From positions 1-64,000 of the forward strand of contig NZ_VDGG01000007.1 of NCBI RefSeq assembly GCF_006861775.1: DNA of 64,000 bases, read 5' to 3'. Below, in pieces: positions 17,542 through 28,068 of this stretch (its first letter is position 1; the number at the start of each line of letters is the position of its first letter). The translations under genes were made by a program, and so were the position numbers. Below the pieces are notes generated by a model. That model saw only the letters and a list, made by a program, of their open reading frames with translations, was not told the origin of the DNA and made no database searches. The DNA comes from Psychrobacillus soli (GTDB lineage Bacteria; Bacillota; Bacilli; Bacillales_A; Planococcaceae).

Positions 17542-19248
17542 TTAGTTTTTACCTTCAATATAAGCCCATTTGTAGCTATAGTCTCCACCGAATGGGTGAG
17601 CAACGATACCTTTAACATATGGTTTTTGAAGGTGCATCAATCCACGTTGGTAAATTGGTCCGATTCCGAAATCTTCATCAATAAGAATTTTTTCAGCATC
17701 AGCAAGTGCTTGCCAACGAGCTTCTGGGTCAAGAGCTAATTCATTAACAGATGAAGATACTAACTTGTCATATTCTGGGTTAGAGTAAGACATTTGGTTA
17801 TTTCCGCCACCAGTTAACCATAAGTTCATGAATGTGTAAGGATCTTGATAGTCAGGTCCCCATCCAGCAATTTGCATTTCATAATCTTGGTTTGTATCAA
17901 GATCTAAACGAACGTTAAATGGAACTTCTTTTAGTTTAACTGTTAAACCTGGTAAATTTGTTTCTAATTGATTTTTTAGGTATTCGCCCGTTTTCTTAGC
18001 TGATTCAGTATCTCCATTTAGAAGTTCAATAGTTAATTCAGAAACTCCTAGTTCAGATAAACCTGTTTCGAATGCAGCTTTTGCTTCGTCAGCATTGAAT
18101 TCAGCCATGTCCCCGTTTACATCACGGAAGTCATTTGCATCAGCGTCGAAAGTAAAATCTTTTGGAATTAAGTAGTTAGCTGGTACAGAACCATTAGCTA
18201 AAACTACATCAACTAAATCTTGTTTATTGAAAGCTTTTGAAATTGCTTCACGAATATTTACGTTAGCAAGTGGTGTTTTTTCTCCAAGACGTTCTTGGTT
18301 ATATTTGAAATAAAATACAGATGTTTCAGATTCATGAATTAATTCTGGGTCAGCAGCATATTGCATTGCGAATTCACCAGTAAGTGGTGCTTTGTCTTTT
18401 TGACCTTCCGAATACAAGTTAACACCTGTACCTGGTTCTTTAACAACATCATAGTTAATTTCAGTTAATTTTACAGTATCTTTATCCCAGTACTCTTCGT
18501 TTTTAAGTAGTTGCCAAGATAATCCTGTTCCGTCCCAGTTAGCAAGTGTAAATGGTCCGTTATATAATACTGCTTCAGAATTTTTCGCATAGTTTTCACC
18601 TTGCGCTGTAACGAATTCTTCTTTTTGTGGTAAGAATGTTCCGAATGACATAAGTGATAAGAAGTAAGGTGTTGGTTTTTCAAGAGTTACTTCTAAAGTT
18701 TTTTCATCAAGCGCTTTAACGCCTAGTTCAGTGTACTCCATAGAACCTTCCATAATTGCAGTAGCGTTTTTAATAACGCCATCCATCATATATGGACCAT
18801 ATTCAGATGCAGTATCTGGGTTCATCGCACGTTTCCATGCAAATTCAAAGTCATTTGCAGTTACTGGAGATCCATCAGACCAGTTAGCATCGCGTAATGT
18901 GAATGTGTAAACTAAACCATCTTCAGAAACTGTTGGTTCACCTTCAGAGATCGCAGGTTCAGCAACGTTATCTTGATTTAAGCGATATAAACCTTCGTTT
19001 ACGTTATTTAGAAGGTCAAAACCAACCGCGTCTGTTACAAGAGCAGAGTCCATAGTTGGAATTTCAGCATTCATGATTAAGTTTAGAACTTGTTCCTCGT
19101 CAGTTGCTACTTCTTCTGTTGTTGCGTCTGTATCTTCTGTGTCTTTAGTTGTTTCAGTGCCTTCTTCTTTATCGCCGCCACATGCAGCCAAGAAAAGAGC
19201 AACAACTAACAATAGGCTTAAAAGCCAAGCAAACTTGCTATTCTTCAA
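17542..19248 (-). CDS. oppA: oligopeptide-binding lipoprotein OppA
   Basis: This family 5 solute-binding lipoprotein, about 568 residues, captures extracellular peptides for OppBCDF. The start chosen is TTG at 19248, eight bases after GGGGG; the longer frame from 19296 adds 16 residues. The signal peptide ends in a lipobox LFLAAC, and the lipidated cysteine is followed by an acidic Thr/Glu linker. Family motifs include WSDGSPVTANDFEFAWKRAM. It is preceded by a promoter and a CodY-like box and followed by a terminator, which is consistent with high expression of the receptor. Confidence 0.93.
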   Translation of the reverse strand: MKNSKFAWLLSLLLVVALFLAACGGDKEEGTETTKDTEDTDATTEEVATDEEQVLNLIMNAEIPTMDSALVTDAVGFDLLNNVNEGLYRLNQDNVAEPAISEGEPTVSEDGLVYTFTLRDANWSDGSPVTANDFEFAWKRAMNPDTASEYGPYMMDGVIKNATAIMEGSMEYTELGVKALDEKTLEVTLEKPTPYFLSLMSFGTFLPQKEEFVTAQGENYAKNSEAVLYNGPFTLANWDGTGLSWQLLKNEEYWDKDTVKLTEINYDVVKEPGTGVNLYSEGQKDKAPLTGEFAMQYAADPELIHESETSVFYFKYNQERLGEKTPLANVNIREAISKAFNKQDLVDVVLANGSVPANYLIPKDFTFDADANDFRDVNGDMAEFNADEAKAAFETGLSELGVSELTIELLNGDTESAKKTGEYLKNQLETNLPGLTVKLKEVPFNVRLDLDTNQDYEMQIAGWGPDYQDPYTFMNLWLTGGGNNQMSYSNPEYDKLVSSSVNELALDPEARWQALADAEKILIDEDFGIGPIYQRGLMHLQKPYVKGIVAHPFGGDYSYKWAYIEGKN

Positions 19249-19265
19249 AAGAATAACCCCCTTTA

Positions 19266-19280
19266 AATATTCAGAAAAAT
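19266..19280 (-). promoter_or_regulatory. CodY-like box upstream of oppA
   Basis: The minus strand reads ATTTTTCTGAATATT, two mismatches from AATTTTCWGAAAATT. It lies just downstream of the proposed oppA promoter, where bound CodY could block transcription. Peptide permeases are known CodY targets in Bacillus; binding here is inferred. Confidence 0.5.
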
Positions 19281-19294
19281 TCATTACAATAATC

Positions 19295-19322
19295 ATTATA
19301 CATTCCCAGAGAAACTTGTACA
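19295..19322 (-). promoter_or_regulatory. candidate oppA promoter
   Basis: On the minus strand TGTACA (19322-19317), 16 nt and TATAAT (19300-19295). The -10 box is perfect and the -35 box weak. Confidence 0.5.
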
Positions 19323-19484
19323 GGTTTTTCGATTATTTTTTTACAAATAAGTAACAAAATCATTACAATGTCCTAACACTTGAGAAATATTGGTAATTAT
19401 TTTGTTCATTTCTGACATTTCGAATTGTCTAATTTTTGATTATTTTAAGTAAATCTTCTATAATTTATTTCGTCGAGGTGAATT

Positions 19485-19829
19485 ATGAAGAAAAAAATTG
19501 TTAGTTTTTTAGTCATACAGCTATTTATTTTTATCATTATGTTTATTACATATGGATCTCTAACGCTTACTTCTTATATAAATATTTCCTTTTACGTTGG
19601 AGGTTCTATTACATTTATTGGGCTAATGACATATGTAGTTTCCGGTGGGTTTTTTGATATTTTTGTAACAAGTACACGCAGAGTGTTCACACCTAAGCAT
19701 ATGAAAAAAACAGCGAATGAAATGCGGTTACCATCCGAGGTTTTCTCGTTTCCGGTTAAGCCAATTGTCATATTAGGCTTATCTTGTTTAGTTAGTATGG
19801 CCATCGCTCTAGTTGTTTATTATGCTTGA
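19485..19829 (+). CDS. small membrane protein, DUF3899-like
   Basis: This 114-residue protein has three hydrophobic segments (about 5-27, 33-57 and 92-113) around a short basic cytoplasmic stretch (STRRVFTPKHMKKT). It resembles the DUF3899 family of uncharacterised Firmicute membrane proteins by size and layout. ATG follows GAGGTG with good spacing. It is divergent from oppA and lies just ahead of the trpS T-box. It may be an independent transcript because a promoter follows it. Function is unknown. Confidence 0.65.
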   Translation: MKKKIVSFLVIQLFIFIIMFITYGSLTLTSYINISFYVGGSITFIGLMTYVVSGGFFDIFVTSTRRVFTPKHMKKTANEMRLPSEVFSFPVKPIVILGLSCLVSMAIALVVYYA

Positions 19830-19855
19830 TTTTTGAGTTTCTTCTATAATATAAT
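19826..19855 (+). promoter_or_regulatory. promoter of the trpS leader
   Basis: TTGATT (19826-19831), 18 nt and TATAAT (19850-19855). The expected start near 19862 is just before the T-box structure. Confidence 0.55.
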
Positions 19856-19861
19856 TATCAA

Positions 19862-21298
<1,437 letters not shown>

Positions 21299-21326
21299 AT
21301 GTATCACATCCTTCTTAAACCATATG

Positions 21327-21368
21327 AAAAACCGTTCCTAAACTTTCGTCTAGGAACGGTTTTTTTTA
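21327..21368. terminator. bidirectional terminator between trpS and appA
   Basis: AAAACCGTTCCTA and TAGGAACGGTTTT form a stem with a 10-nt loop and T runs on both sides. It can end trpS rightward and appA leftward. Confidence 0.88.
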
Positions 21369-21371
21369 TTA

Positions 21372-23243
21372 TTATTTTGAAGATTTAACTCCAGTGTCTG
21401 AAACTAATTCTACGTCTTGTAGATTAGAGTGTGATTCATTCGTATAGTCAATACTCCAGTTTTTCACACGTTTGTTTACTGGTACTAACTCATAACGATA
21501 CATAGTTGGAATGATTGGCGCTTGCTCAACCATATATTCTTGCCATGCACGGAATTCTTTCGCACGGTAATCAGCGTCAAATGCTTTTGGTGAGTCAATA
21601 TTTGTTAGTGTCTCTTCTAAGAAATCAGAAGAGTAACGGCTGAAATTATATTCTGCTGTTTTCGAATATAAACCTGCTGGAGATGGGTTTGTTCCAGTAC
21701 CCCATGCAGCCATGAAAATATCGATTTCCGGATCATCCGCTTGTACTTTATCATAGAAGCTGTTGAACTCGATTGTGCGTCCAGTTGTTAACGTTACATT
21801 TAAGCCAACATCTTTCCAGTTTTGTAAATAGAATTGTGTGATATCTTCTGCGATATCATCGCCTGCCATTGTTGCAAATTTGATCTCTAGAGGTTTACCT
21901 GCTTTATCTTCACGGATTCCATCGCCATCCACATCTTTGAAACCAGCTTCATCTAATAATGCAGCTGCTTTATCTGGATCATACGTATATCCTTCTAATG
22001 AAGCATCATAGAAAGATGCAAATACTGGCGGGATTAGTGAATTCGCACGTTCACGTAAGTTATTATAGAAAACTTCTGCAACTTGCTCTACATCAAGTGC
22101 ATATCCCATTGCTTGACGTAACTTCACATCTCCTGTTTTCGAACCTTCTATATCTGTCACAACTACATTATTTTCATAATCATATTTCCCTAATTTGAAG
22201 CCAAGGTAAGAATAATAAAGTTCTTGACGACCTAATACATCCATATTATCTGCATCTTTAATTTCTTCCATTTTAGAAGCATTAAATGAGATAGCTACAT
22301 CGTACTCGCCTTGTTTCAATGCAACTGAAATAGAGCTTGTTGGTACAACTTTCACTAAAACGCCGTCTAGTTTCGGTTTGCCTTTCCAGAAGTGTTCATT
22401 TGCTACTAATTGAACAGATTCACCTGGTACGATTTTATCAATTTTGAATGCACCTAATGTTACTGGATTTTTACGAACTGCATCAGATTCTACTAACTCC
22501 GCAATCGGAATATCCTTAATCATATGACTTGGTTCTGCGTAAGTCCAGAGTCCATCTCCACCGCTAAAGATTGCCGGAGATAATTTATTAAATGACATCT
22601 CTAAAGTTGTTTCGTCAATTTTCTTTAGTCCTGAGATTGTGTCTGCTTTACCATCATGGTATTCAACAGCACCGATAATGTTTTGGAAATCTACATCATA
22701 ACGAACACCTGTGTAATCTTTGTGTCCAATAATTAAATAAGGTTGGATTAAGTCTTCGATTTTTAGTGGTTCACCGTCAGACCATTTTACACCTTCGCGA
22801 ATTTTTACTAATACTTTATTGTTATCTTGATCTACTTCAATACTTGCAATACCTTCATCTGTTAACAAGAAATCTCCATCTGTTTCGAAAAGTGAATTAG
22901 ATGCGTATTTCATAATTTCATCATCATAAGCATCTTCATACAATACATACGAGAATATCCCTTGGAATGGTTCATCTTTTGACAGGGCAACTTTTAAAGT
23001 ACCACCAGAAATAGCTTCCCCATCATTTTCAATAGCTAATGGGAATAACGCATCCGAATCTTCTGCTACTGGTTCTTCTGCTTCCCCTTCTGTACCTTCT
23101 TCAGTACCCTCTTCAGGAGTAGCCTCTTCTGTTTTTGTTCCATCATCTGTACCTGTAGTTTCTTCACCATCACTACTACAAGCAGCAAGCACAAGCATAA
23201 ATGCTAGTAATAATGCTAGTAATCCCCAAAGCTTTTTATTCAT
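21372..23243 (-). CDS. appA: oligopeptide-binding lipoprotein AppA
   Basis: This 623-residue family 5 solute-binding lipoprotein of the App permease has a signal peptide with lipobox LVLAAC, then an acidic Thr/Glu-rich linker (about 25-65). WSDGEPLKIEDLIQP corresponds to the family motif, and the length suits binding of longer peptides. A strong GGAGG site precedes the ATG. It is the last gene of the app cluster here, after appC, whereas B. subtilis has the order appD-F-A-B-C. Confidence 0.9.
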   Translation of the reverse strand: MNKKLWGLLALLLAFMLVLAACSSDGEETTGTDDGTKTEEATPEEGTEEGTEGEAEEPVAEDSDALFPLAIENDGEAISGGTLKVALSKDEPFQGIFSYVLYEDAYDDEIMKYASNSLFETDGDFLLTDEGIASIEVDQDNNKVLVKIREGVKWSDGEPLKIEDLIQPYLIIGHKDYTGVRYDVDFQNIIGAVEYHDGKADTISGLKKIDETTLEMSFNKLSPAIFSGGDGLWTYAEPSHMIKDIPIAELVESDAVRKNPVTLGAFKIDKIVPGESVQLVANEHFWKGKPKLDGVLVKVVPTSSISVALKQGEYDVAISFNASKMEEIKDADNMDVLGRQELYYSYLGFKLGKYDYENNVVVTDIEGSKTGDVKLRQAMGYALDVEQVAEVFYNNLRERANSLIPPVFASFYDASLEGYTYDPDKAAALLDEAGFKDVDGDGIREDKAGKPLEIKFATMAGDDIAEDITQFYLQNWKDVGLNVTLTTGRTIEFNSFYDKVQADDPEIDIFMAAWGTGTNPSPAGLYSKTAEYNFSRYSSDFLEETLTNIDSPKAFDADYRAKEFRAWQEYMVEQAPIIPTMYRYELVPVNKRVKNWSIDYTNESHSNLQDVELVSDTGVKSSK

Positions 23244-23311
23244 TTCCTTTTCCTCCTTTTTACTCTCTACTCATATATATCAAACGACTATGCGTTTAAT
23301 ACCAAAAATAG

Positions 23312-24217
23312 TTAACCTAACCGTTGTTTCGCATCTGCCGAACGGCGTAATGCTTGCCCTACGTAGTTTATTCCTAACATCATTAACAAGATGAAAATTG
23401 CTGCAGGTATCCAAACCCACCATTTTTCCTGTAAAACTAGTGGGTTATTAGCATAACTTACGAGTGTTCCTAAACTCGGTGTCTGTGGTGGTAAACCGAA
23501 TCCAAGATACGATAATCCTGTTTCGATTCCAACATTCCCTGCAAAGCTTAGTGTCAGCTCGACGATTAATATCGAACTTAAATTGGGCATAATTTCTTTA
23601 AATATAATTAAAATACCAGGTGTCCCCATCGTTTTAGATGCATTAACATAATCTCGTCTGCTCTCTGACAATGCTTTACTCCGGACAAGACGCGCAGTAC
23701 TAGTCCAAAGGAATAAACTCATGATCAAAATAAATTCCTTAACCGTATATTTAGGAATAATCGTTACAAAAACGATAATTACCATTAAAGAAGGGATGGT
23801 AATAAAGAAGTCGATAATTCGCATGAACATATTATCAATCCATCCTCCAAAGTAACCACAAACTAAACCTACGATTATTCCGAAAGTGACTGTTATTATA
23901 GTGATCGCTATTGCAATAGCGATGGAATTTCGTGCTCCAATTACTAATTGACCTAAAATATCTTTTCCACCTAGGTCGGCTCCTAAAAAAAACTTTTCTC
24001 CAGGTTCTGCATATTTGTCACGTAAACTAACACGCATTAAAGCCTCTTGGTCAATTAACCATGCCCATATAAAGACTCCTACAATTACTAATACTAATGA
24101 AATCAGTGAAAACATTGCTAATCTATCTTTTCTAAACTCTCTAAAAACAACTTGCATACCTGTAGGAGGAGAGTTTATTTCTACTTTATTACTATCAACT
24201 GTCGCTTCTTTAACCAT
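23312..24217 (-). CDS. appC: oligopeptide ABC transporter permease AppC
   Basis: This 301-residue permease of the OppC type has an N-terminal helix near 35-55 and a BPD-transport domain. The EAA loop is ASKTMGTPGILIIFKEIMPNL, in which the usual glycine context is slightly altered. It lies between appB and appA on the same strand with short gaps, consistent with one operon. It forms the membrane channel with AppB. Confidence 0.9.
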   Translation of the reverse strand: MVKEATVDSNKVEINSPPTGMQVVFREFRKDRLAMFSLISLVLVIVGVFIWAWLIDQEALMRVSLRDKYAEPGEKFFLGADLGGKDILGQLVIGARNSIAIAIAITIITVTFGIIVGLVCGYFGGWIDNMFMRIIDFFITIPSLMVIIVFVTIIPKYTVKEFILIMSLFLWTSTARLVRSKALSESRRDYVNASKTMGTPGILIIFKEIMPNLSSILIVELTLSFAGNVGIETGLSYLGFGLPPQTPSLGTLVSYANNPLVLQEKWWVWIPAAIFILLMMLGINYVGQALRRSADAKQRLG

Positions 24218-24249
24218 GTTATTTTTCCTCTCCTTAACATTTAGTTGTA

Positions 24250-25212
24250 CTATTCTATCCTAATTCTCGGGTCAACAATACTCATGATGATATCGGACAG
24301 TAGACTACCTAGTAATGCTAATAAGCCAAATAACATAACAAGTGCAGTAATTACACTATAGTCACGTGATAATAGCGAGGAAATAAATAACTGTCCCATT
24401 CCTGGATAACCAAAAATCGTTTCGATGAAAATCGATCCTACAAGTAATCCAGTAATCGTAAATCCTAAGAAGGCAGCAATTGGAAGTAAGGAATTTCTAA
24501 AAATATGTCTTGAATACACTTTGTTTACTGGAATCCCTTTACTTCGAGCAGTTCGTACATAGTCAAGTGATTTTGCGTCAATAATCTCGGATCGTAAATA
24601 TTGGATAACAGAAGTTGTACCTAAAATTGCGGTAGTAATAGCTGGTAGCAGCATGTGATATAGCTTACTCCAGAAGTAACCAGCAGTTCCTGGGTCATAT
24701 TTAACATCTACACTACCTACTGTCGGGAACCAGTGAAGCTGATAACCAAATATAAATAAGAAAATTAGTGCTAAAACAAACGTCGGAATGGCATAAGTGA
24801 CGAAGCTATAAAAGACGATGATCTTATCAAAAATTGTATCTTGGTAGCGTCCAGCCAAAACCCCGAGCGGAATAGCAATTAGGTATAATATAATAGCACT
24901 TACAAGAGATAACCAAAATGTATTTAAAGCCTTCTCTCCGATAAGTGTAGACACTTTTATCTTATAGGTGTAACTTTTCCCAAAATCCCCTTGCGCCGCA
25001 TTTCCAATCCAGTTTACGTATTGTACATACCAAGGATCATTTAAACCTGCAAGTTCCCGAAGTTCTTCTATACGGTTAGGATCTGTATCAGGCGTAAGCA
25101 ATCCTGTAAACGGATCTCCAGGTAACTGTTTAGCCAGGATAAAGATTAATAGACTTAGAACAAATAATTGCGGAATCATAATTAATACTCGTCTAACTAT
25201 TATTTTCCACAT
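24250..25212 (-). CDS. appB: oligopeptide ABC transporter permease AppB
   Basis: This 320-residue permease of the OppB type starts at ATG 25212, eight bases after GAAAGGGGG. A start at 25239 would overlap appF and lacks a ribosome site. The N-terminus MWKIIVRRVLIMIPQLF and the EAA loop TARSKGIPVNKVYSRHIFRNSLLP are typical. The stop of appF lies immediately upstream, giving tight coupling. Confidence 0.9.
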   Translation of the reverse strand: MWKIIVRRVLIMIPQLFVLSLLIFILAKQLPGDPFTGLLTPDTDPNRIEELRELAGLNDPWYVQYVNWIGNAAQGDFGKSYTYKIKVSTLIGEKALNTFWLSLVSAIILYLIAIPLGVLAGRYQDTIFDKIIVFYSFVTYAIPTFVLALIFLFIFGYQLHWFPTVGSVDVKYDPGTAGYFWSKLYHMLLPAITTAILGTTSVIQYLRSEIIDAKSLDYVRTARSKGIPVNKVYSRHIFRNSLLPIAAFLGFTITGLLVGSIFIETIFGYPGMGQLFISSLLSRDYSVITALVMLFGLLALLGSLLSDIIMSIVDPRIRIE

Positions 25213-25213
25213 A

Positions 25214-26161
25214 TTAAATGCCCCCTTTCTCGTGAGCACTCATTGCCACAAAATGTGTAGTGGATAATTTTTTTAGATCAAATACTTTTCCGTTTTCATC
25301 ATAGTAATTTTTATGATTTGCCGTATAGTTTGCTTCTACTTCGATTCGTTCCTTTTTCCGCTCTTCTCGCCCTACTGGATTCACATCGGGAATTGCTGAT
25401 AATAATCTTTTCGTGTAAATATGTTGTGGATTCGTATAAATATCTTGACGATTGCCCGATTCAACGAAGCGTCCTTTGTACATGATCGAAATATGATCAC
25501 ACATATGCTTCACTACTCCTAAATCATGCGAGATAAATAAATAACTAAGACCAAATTCTTGCTGAATATCTTTCATGAAATTTAGTACTTGTGCTTGTAC
25601 AGAAAGGTCAAGTGCAGAAACCGGTTCATCTGCAATAATGAGCTTTGGATTACAAGCGATTGCTCGTGCAATTCCAATACGTTGCTTCTGCCCACCAGAG
25701 AATTCATGCGGATATTTCAATTTTGCATCTTCATTCATCCCAACAATTGCGAGTAATTCATTTATTCTTCGTTTTTCTTCATCCGGTGAAAGATTCAAAA
25801 AGTTTCGAATCGGCTCGGCAATAATGTCTTGTACTCTTTTACGAGGATTTAAACTAGAATGGGCATCTTGGAAAATCATTTGTATATCTCGATTGTAAGA
25901 AGACCCACGTCCTCTGCGATTATGTGTAACATTTTGCCCTTCGTATACAATACTTCCAGAAGTGATTTTTTCTAACCCAATAATTGATTTACCAGTCGTC
26001 GATTTTCCACAACCGGACTCACCAACTAAGCCATATGCTTTTCCTTTTTCAAATTCTAGCGAGATACCATCTACCGCTGTCACTTGGTCTACTACTGTAT
26101 TGAAAAAGCCCCCACGAATTGGATAATATACTTTTAAGTCATTTATTTGCATAAAGCTCAT
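25214..26161 (-). CDS. appF: oligopeptide ABC transporter ATP-binding protein AppF
   Basis: This 315-residue ATPase subunit of App has Walker A GESGCGKST, signature FSGGQKQR and Walker B LIIADEPVSALD. A C-terminal oligopeptide-type extension follows. The start overlaps the appD stop by four bases, and a GGAGG site lies nine bases upstream. Confidence 0.92.
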   Translation of the reverse strand: MSFMQINDLKVYYPIRGGFFNTVVDQVTAVDGISLEFEKGKAYGLVGESGCGKSTTGKSIIGLEKITSGSIVYEGQNVTHNRRGRGSSYNRDIQMIFQDAHSSLNPRKRVQDIIAEPIRNFLNLSPDEEKRRINELLAIVGMNEDAKLKYPHEFSGGQKQRIGIARAIACNPKLIIADEPVSALDLSVQAQVLNFMKDIQQEFGLSYLFISHDLGVVKHMCDHISIMYKGRFVESGNRQDIYTNPQHIYTKRLLSAIPDVNPVGREERKKERIEVEANYTANHKNYYDENGKVFDLKKLSTTHFVAMSAHEKGGI

Positions 26162-27171
26162 CGTGTAATTCCTCCTTCTTCACTTTCGAAATGAAAGTGC
26201 TGCCAACAAGTACATCGAACTAGATGACCCGGAGAAACTTCGTGCATCGTTGGATTTTCTTCATGCATTCCTTCTGAAATCCATGGAATACGCGCGGAAA
26301 ATCTGCAACCTGTTCTTGGTAAATTTGTTAAAGATGGAACGATCCCTTGAATTACTTGTAACTTTTCATTTTCACTATTCATTTGTGGAATAGAATTGAA
26401 TAGAGAACGTGTATATGGATGCAATGGATTTGCGAATAATTCTTCTACCGATGCTTCTTCAATAATTTGACCAGCATACATAACAGCAACTCGGTCTGCT
26501 ACTTCTGCTACAACTCCTAAGTCATGCGTTATTAAAACAATTCCTGCTCCGGTTTCAGCTTGCAAATCTTTTAATAAATCTAAAATCTGTGCTTGTATTG
26601 TTACATCAAGAGCCGTTGTCGGTTCATCTGCAATGATTATATTTGGCTTACATGAAATGGCAATTGCGATAATCACACGTTGTCGCATCCCACCTGATAA
26701 TTGGTGTGGAAATTGTTTTGCAATTCGTTTAGGATTGGAAATTCCAACTTGATCTAATAGCTCAAAAACACGCTTTTCTCTTTGTTCCTTAGACATCTTA
26801 GTATGAAAAGCTAATCCTTCTTCAATCTGATCACCAATTCGCATTAATGGATTTAATGCGGATAATGGATCTTGGAAAATCATTCCGATTTCTTCTCCAC
26901 GGATTTTGTTAAACTTTTCTTCATCTAGCTTTGCAAGATTAATACCTTTATAAATAATTTCTCCTTCTACTCTCGTCTTGTTATGATCATGAAGTCCAAT
27001 GATAGATGTGGCCAGTGTTGATTTTCCACACCCAGACTCACCAACAACGGCTAGTATTTCGTTTCTCTTGAGAGAAATTGAAACGCCATCGACTGCATCA
27101 AAATATGTATCCTTTATCCGAAAACCAGTATGTAAATTATTAATCGATAAAAGTTGCTCTGTGCTGTTCAA
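26158..27171 (-). CDS. appD: oligopeptide ABC transporter ATP-binding protein AppD
   Basis: This 337-residue ATPase subunit is the first gene of the app operon. It starts with TTG seven bases after AAAGGAG. Walker A GESGCGKST, signature LSGGMRQR and Walker B IIADEPTTALD are present. The C-terminus keeps cysteines (TGCRFSARIPW, RCTCWQ) that OppD of this window lacks; in related proteins such cysteines bind an iron-sulfur cluster, which is possible here. About 400 bases of upstream leader precede it. Confidence 0.92.
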   Translation of the reverse strand: MNSTEQLLSINNLHTGFRIKDTYFDAVDGVSISLKRNEILAVVGESGCGKSTLATSIIGLHDHNKTRVEGEIIYKGINLAKLDEEKFNKIRGEEIGMIFQDPLSALNPLMRIGDQIEEGLAFHTKMSKEQREKRVFELLDQVGISNPKRIAKQFPHQLSGGMRQRVIIAIAISCKPNIIIADEPTTALDVTIQAQILDLLKDLQAETGAGIVLITHDLGVVAEVADRVAVMYAGQIIEEASVEELFANPLHPYTRSLFNSIPQMNSENEKLQVIQGIVPSLTNLPRTGCRFSARIPWISEGMHEENPTMHEVSPGHLVRCTCWQHFHFESEEGGITR

Positions 27172-27190
27172 AGTATTTCTCCTTTCATGA

Positions 27191-27587
27191 TATCGATCTT
27201 TTTTACCACAAATTAGAAACTACGAATTAATTAAATTATTACATTTTTCAGTTTTGTTACCTTAATTACAAAGTCTATTACAATCTCTTTACAATCGCAA
27301 TATTATTTTTTGTAAATTCCCTTTATTTACTCTTTTTAGAAAATTAATAATAAGGTGAAAACACAGTGTTTTCAACAGTTTTAGGCTGTTGTAAATTATT
27401 TTATATTTTTTATGAAAAATGAATGAAACATCATTTTTCGACATATTATTTTAATAAAATTTTCACCAACACGCTACAGCTCTATCAAACTAGCACTTCA
27501 ACTCAATAAAACGTAATGTATATAAAAAAACATTCCCAAATTTTAACTTGGAAATGCTTTTAATGTGTTTTTAAAGAATATAGCTTT
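27191..27587. other. upstream region of the app operon
   Basis: This stretch has no credible gene. A small hairpin CAACAG/CTGTTG lies near 27373-27392. A terminator-like hairpin CATTCCCAA/TTGGAAATG lies at 27531-27556 with a T run on its minus-strand side. No clear sigma-A promoter for appD could be chosen with confidence. Confidence 0.4.
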
Positions 27588-28046
27588 TACTTGTATTTTT
27601 CGGTTCTCTTTGGACGAAATGATTGCTACACCATTATCTCCTAATATTAAGAGAGCTCGCGAAGATGCAATTTCGCTTGCACATTTTCTATCTTAAAGGG
27701 AGTTCCTTGCTTATTATTTTGCTAAGAAAACCTTGGATTAGTGATACTAACTAAAAAAGTGACATTTTTAAAAATAGGAAGGTGAAAAAGCAATAGAGAG
27801 GTGCTGCGCAGCCAAAATTGTATCTTTGGCTGCCTTTTAATGAAAAGGAAAGTGGCTATTCTCTCATTAACCTAAAGCTTTTGAATTTTGTTTAATTACG
27901 TGGTAGGAGTACGACGGACGAATGACAGTAACAAGATTATCGAAAAAAATAGAGGGGGAATGCAGCTTTGCCGCATCCCCCCTCTATTTTAAGTCTCGAT
28001 AAAGGTGTTACTAGACATTCAAGTCCAAAGTACTCCGAAGACGTGT
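27588..28046. repeat. composite two-armed structured repeat, copy 2 (arms D and C)
   Basis: Arm D (about 27588-27700, minus, shortened) and arm C (about 27792-28046, plus) flank a 90-nt centre. Hairpin 1 keeps the 8-nt loop: C 27808-27833 (stem GCAGCCAAA, loop ATTGTATC), D 27659-27676 (stem GCGAA, loop ATTGCATC). Hairpin 2 of arm C is 27946-27990, an 18-bp stem with one mismatch; T residues follow on the minus strand, where it could end fabF transcription. The copy is opposite in orientation to 9466-10071, and the centres also align (CTTGCTTATT and TAGTGAT..TAA). Confidence 0.7.
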
Positions 28047-28068
28047 TTAAACATCTATCATTGGTTTT

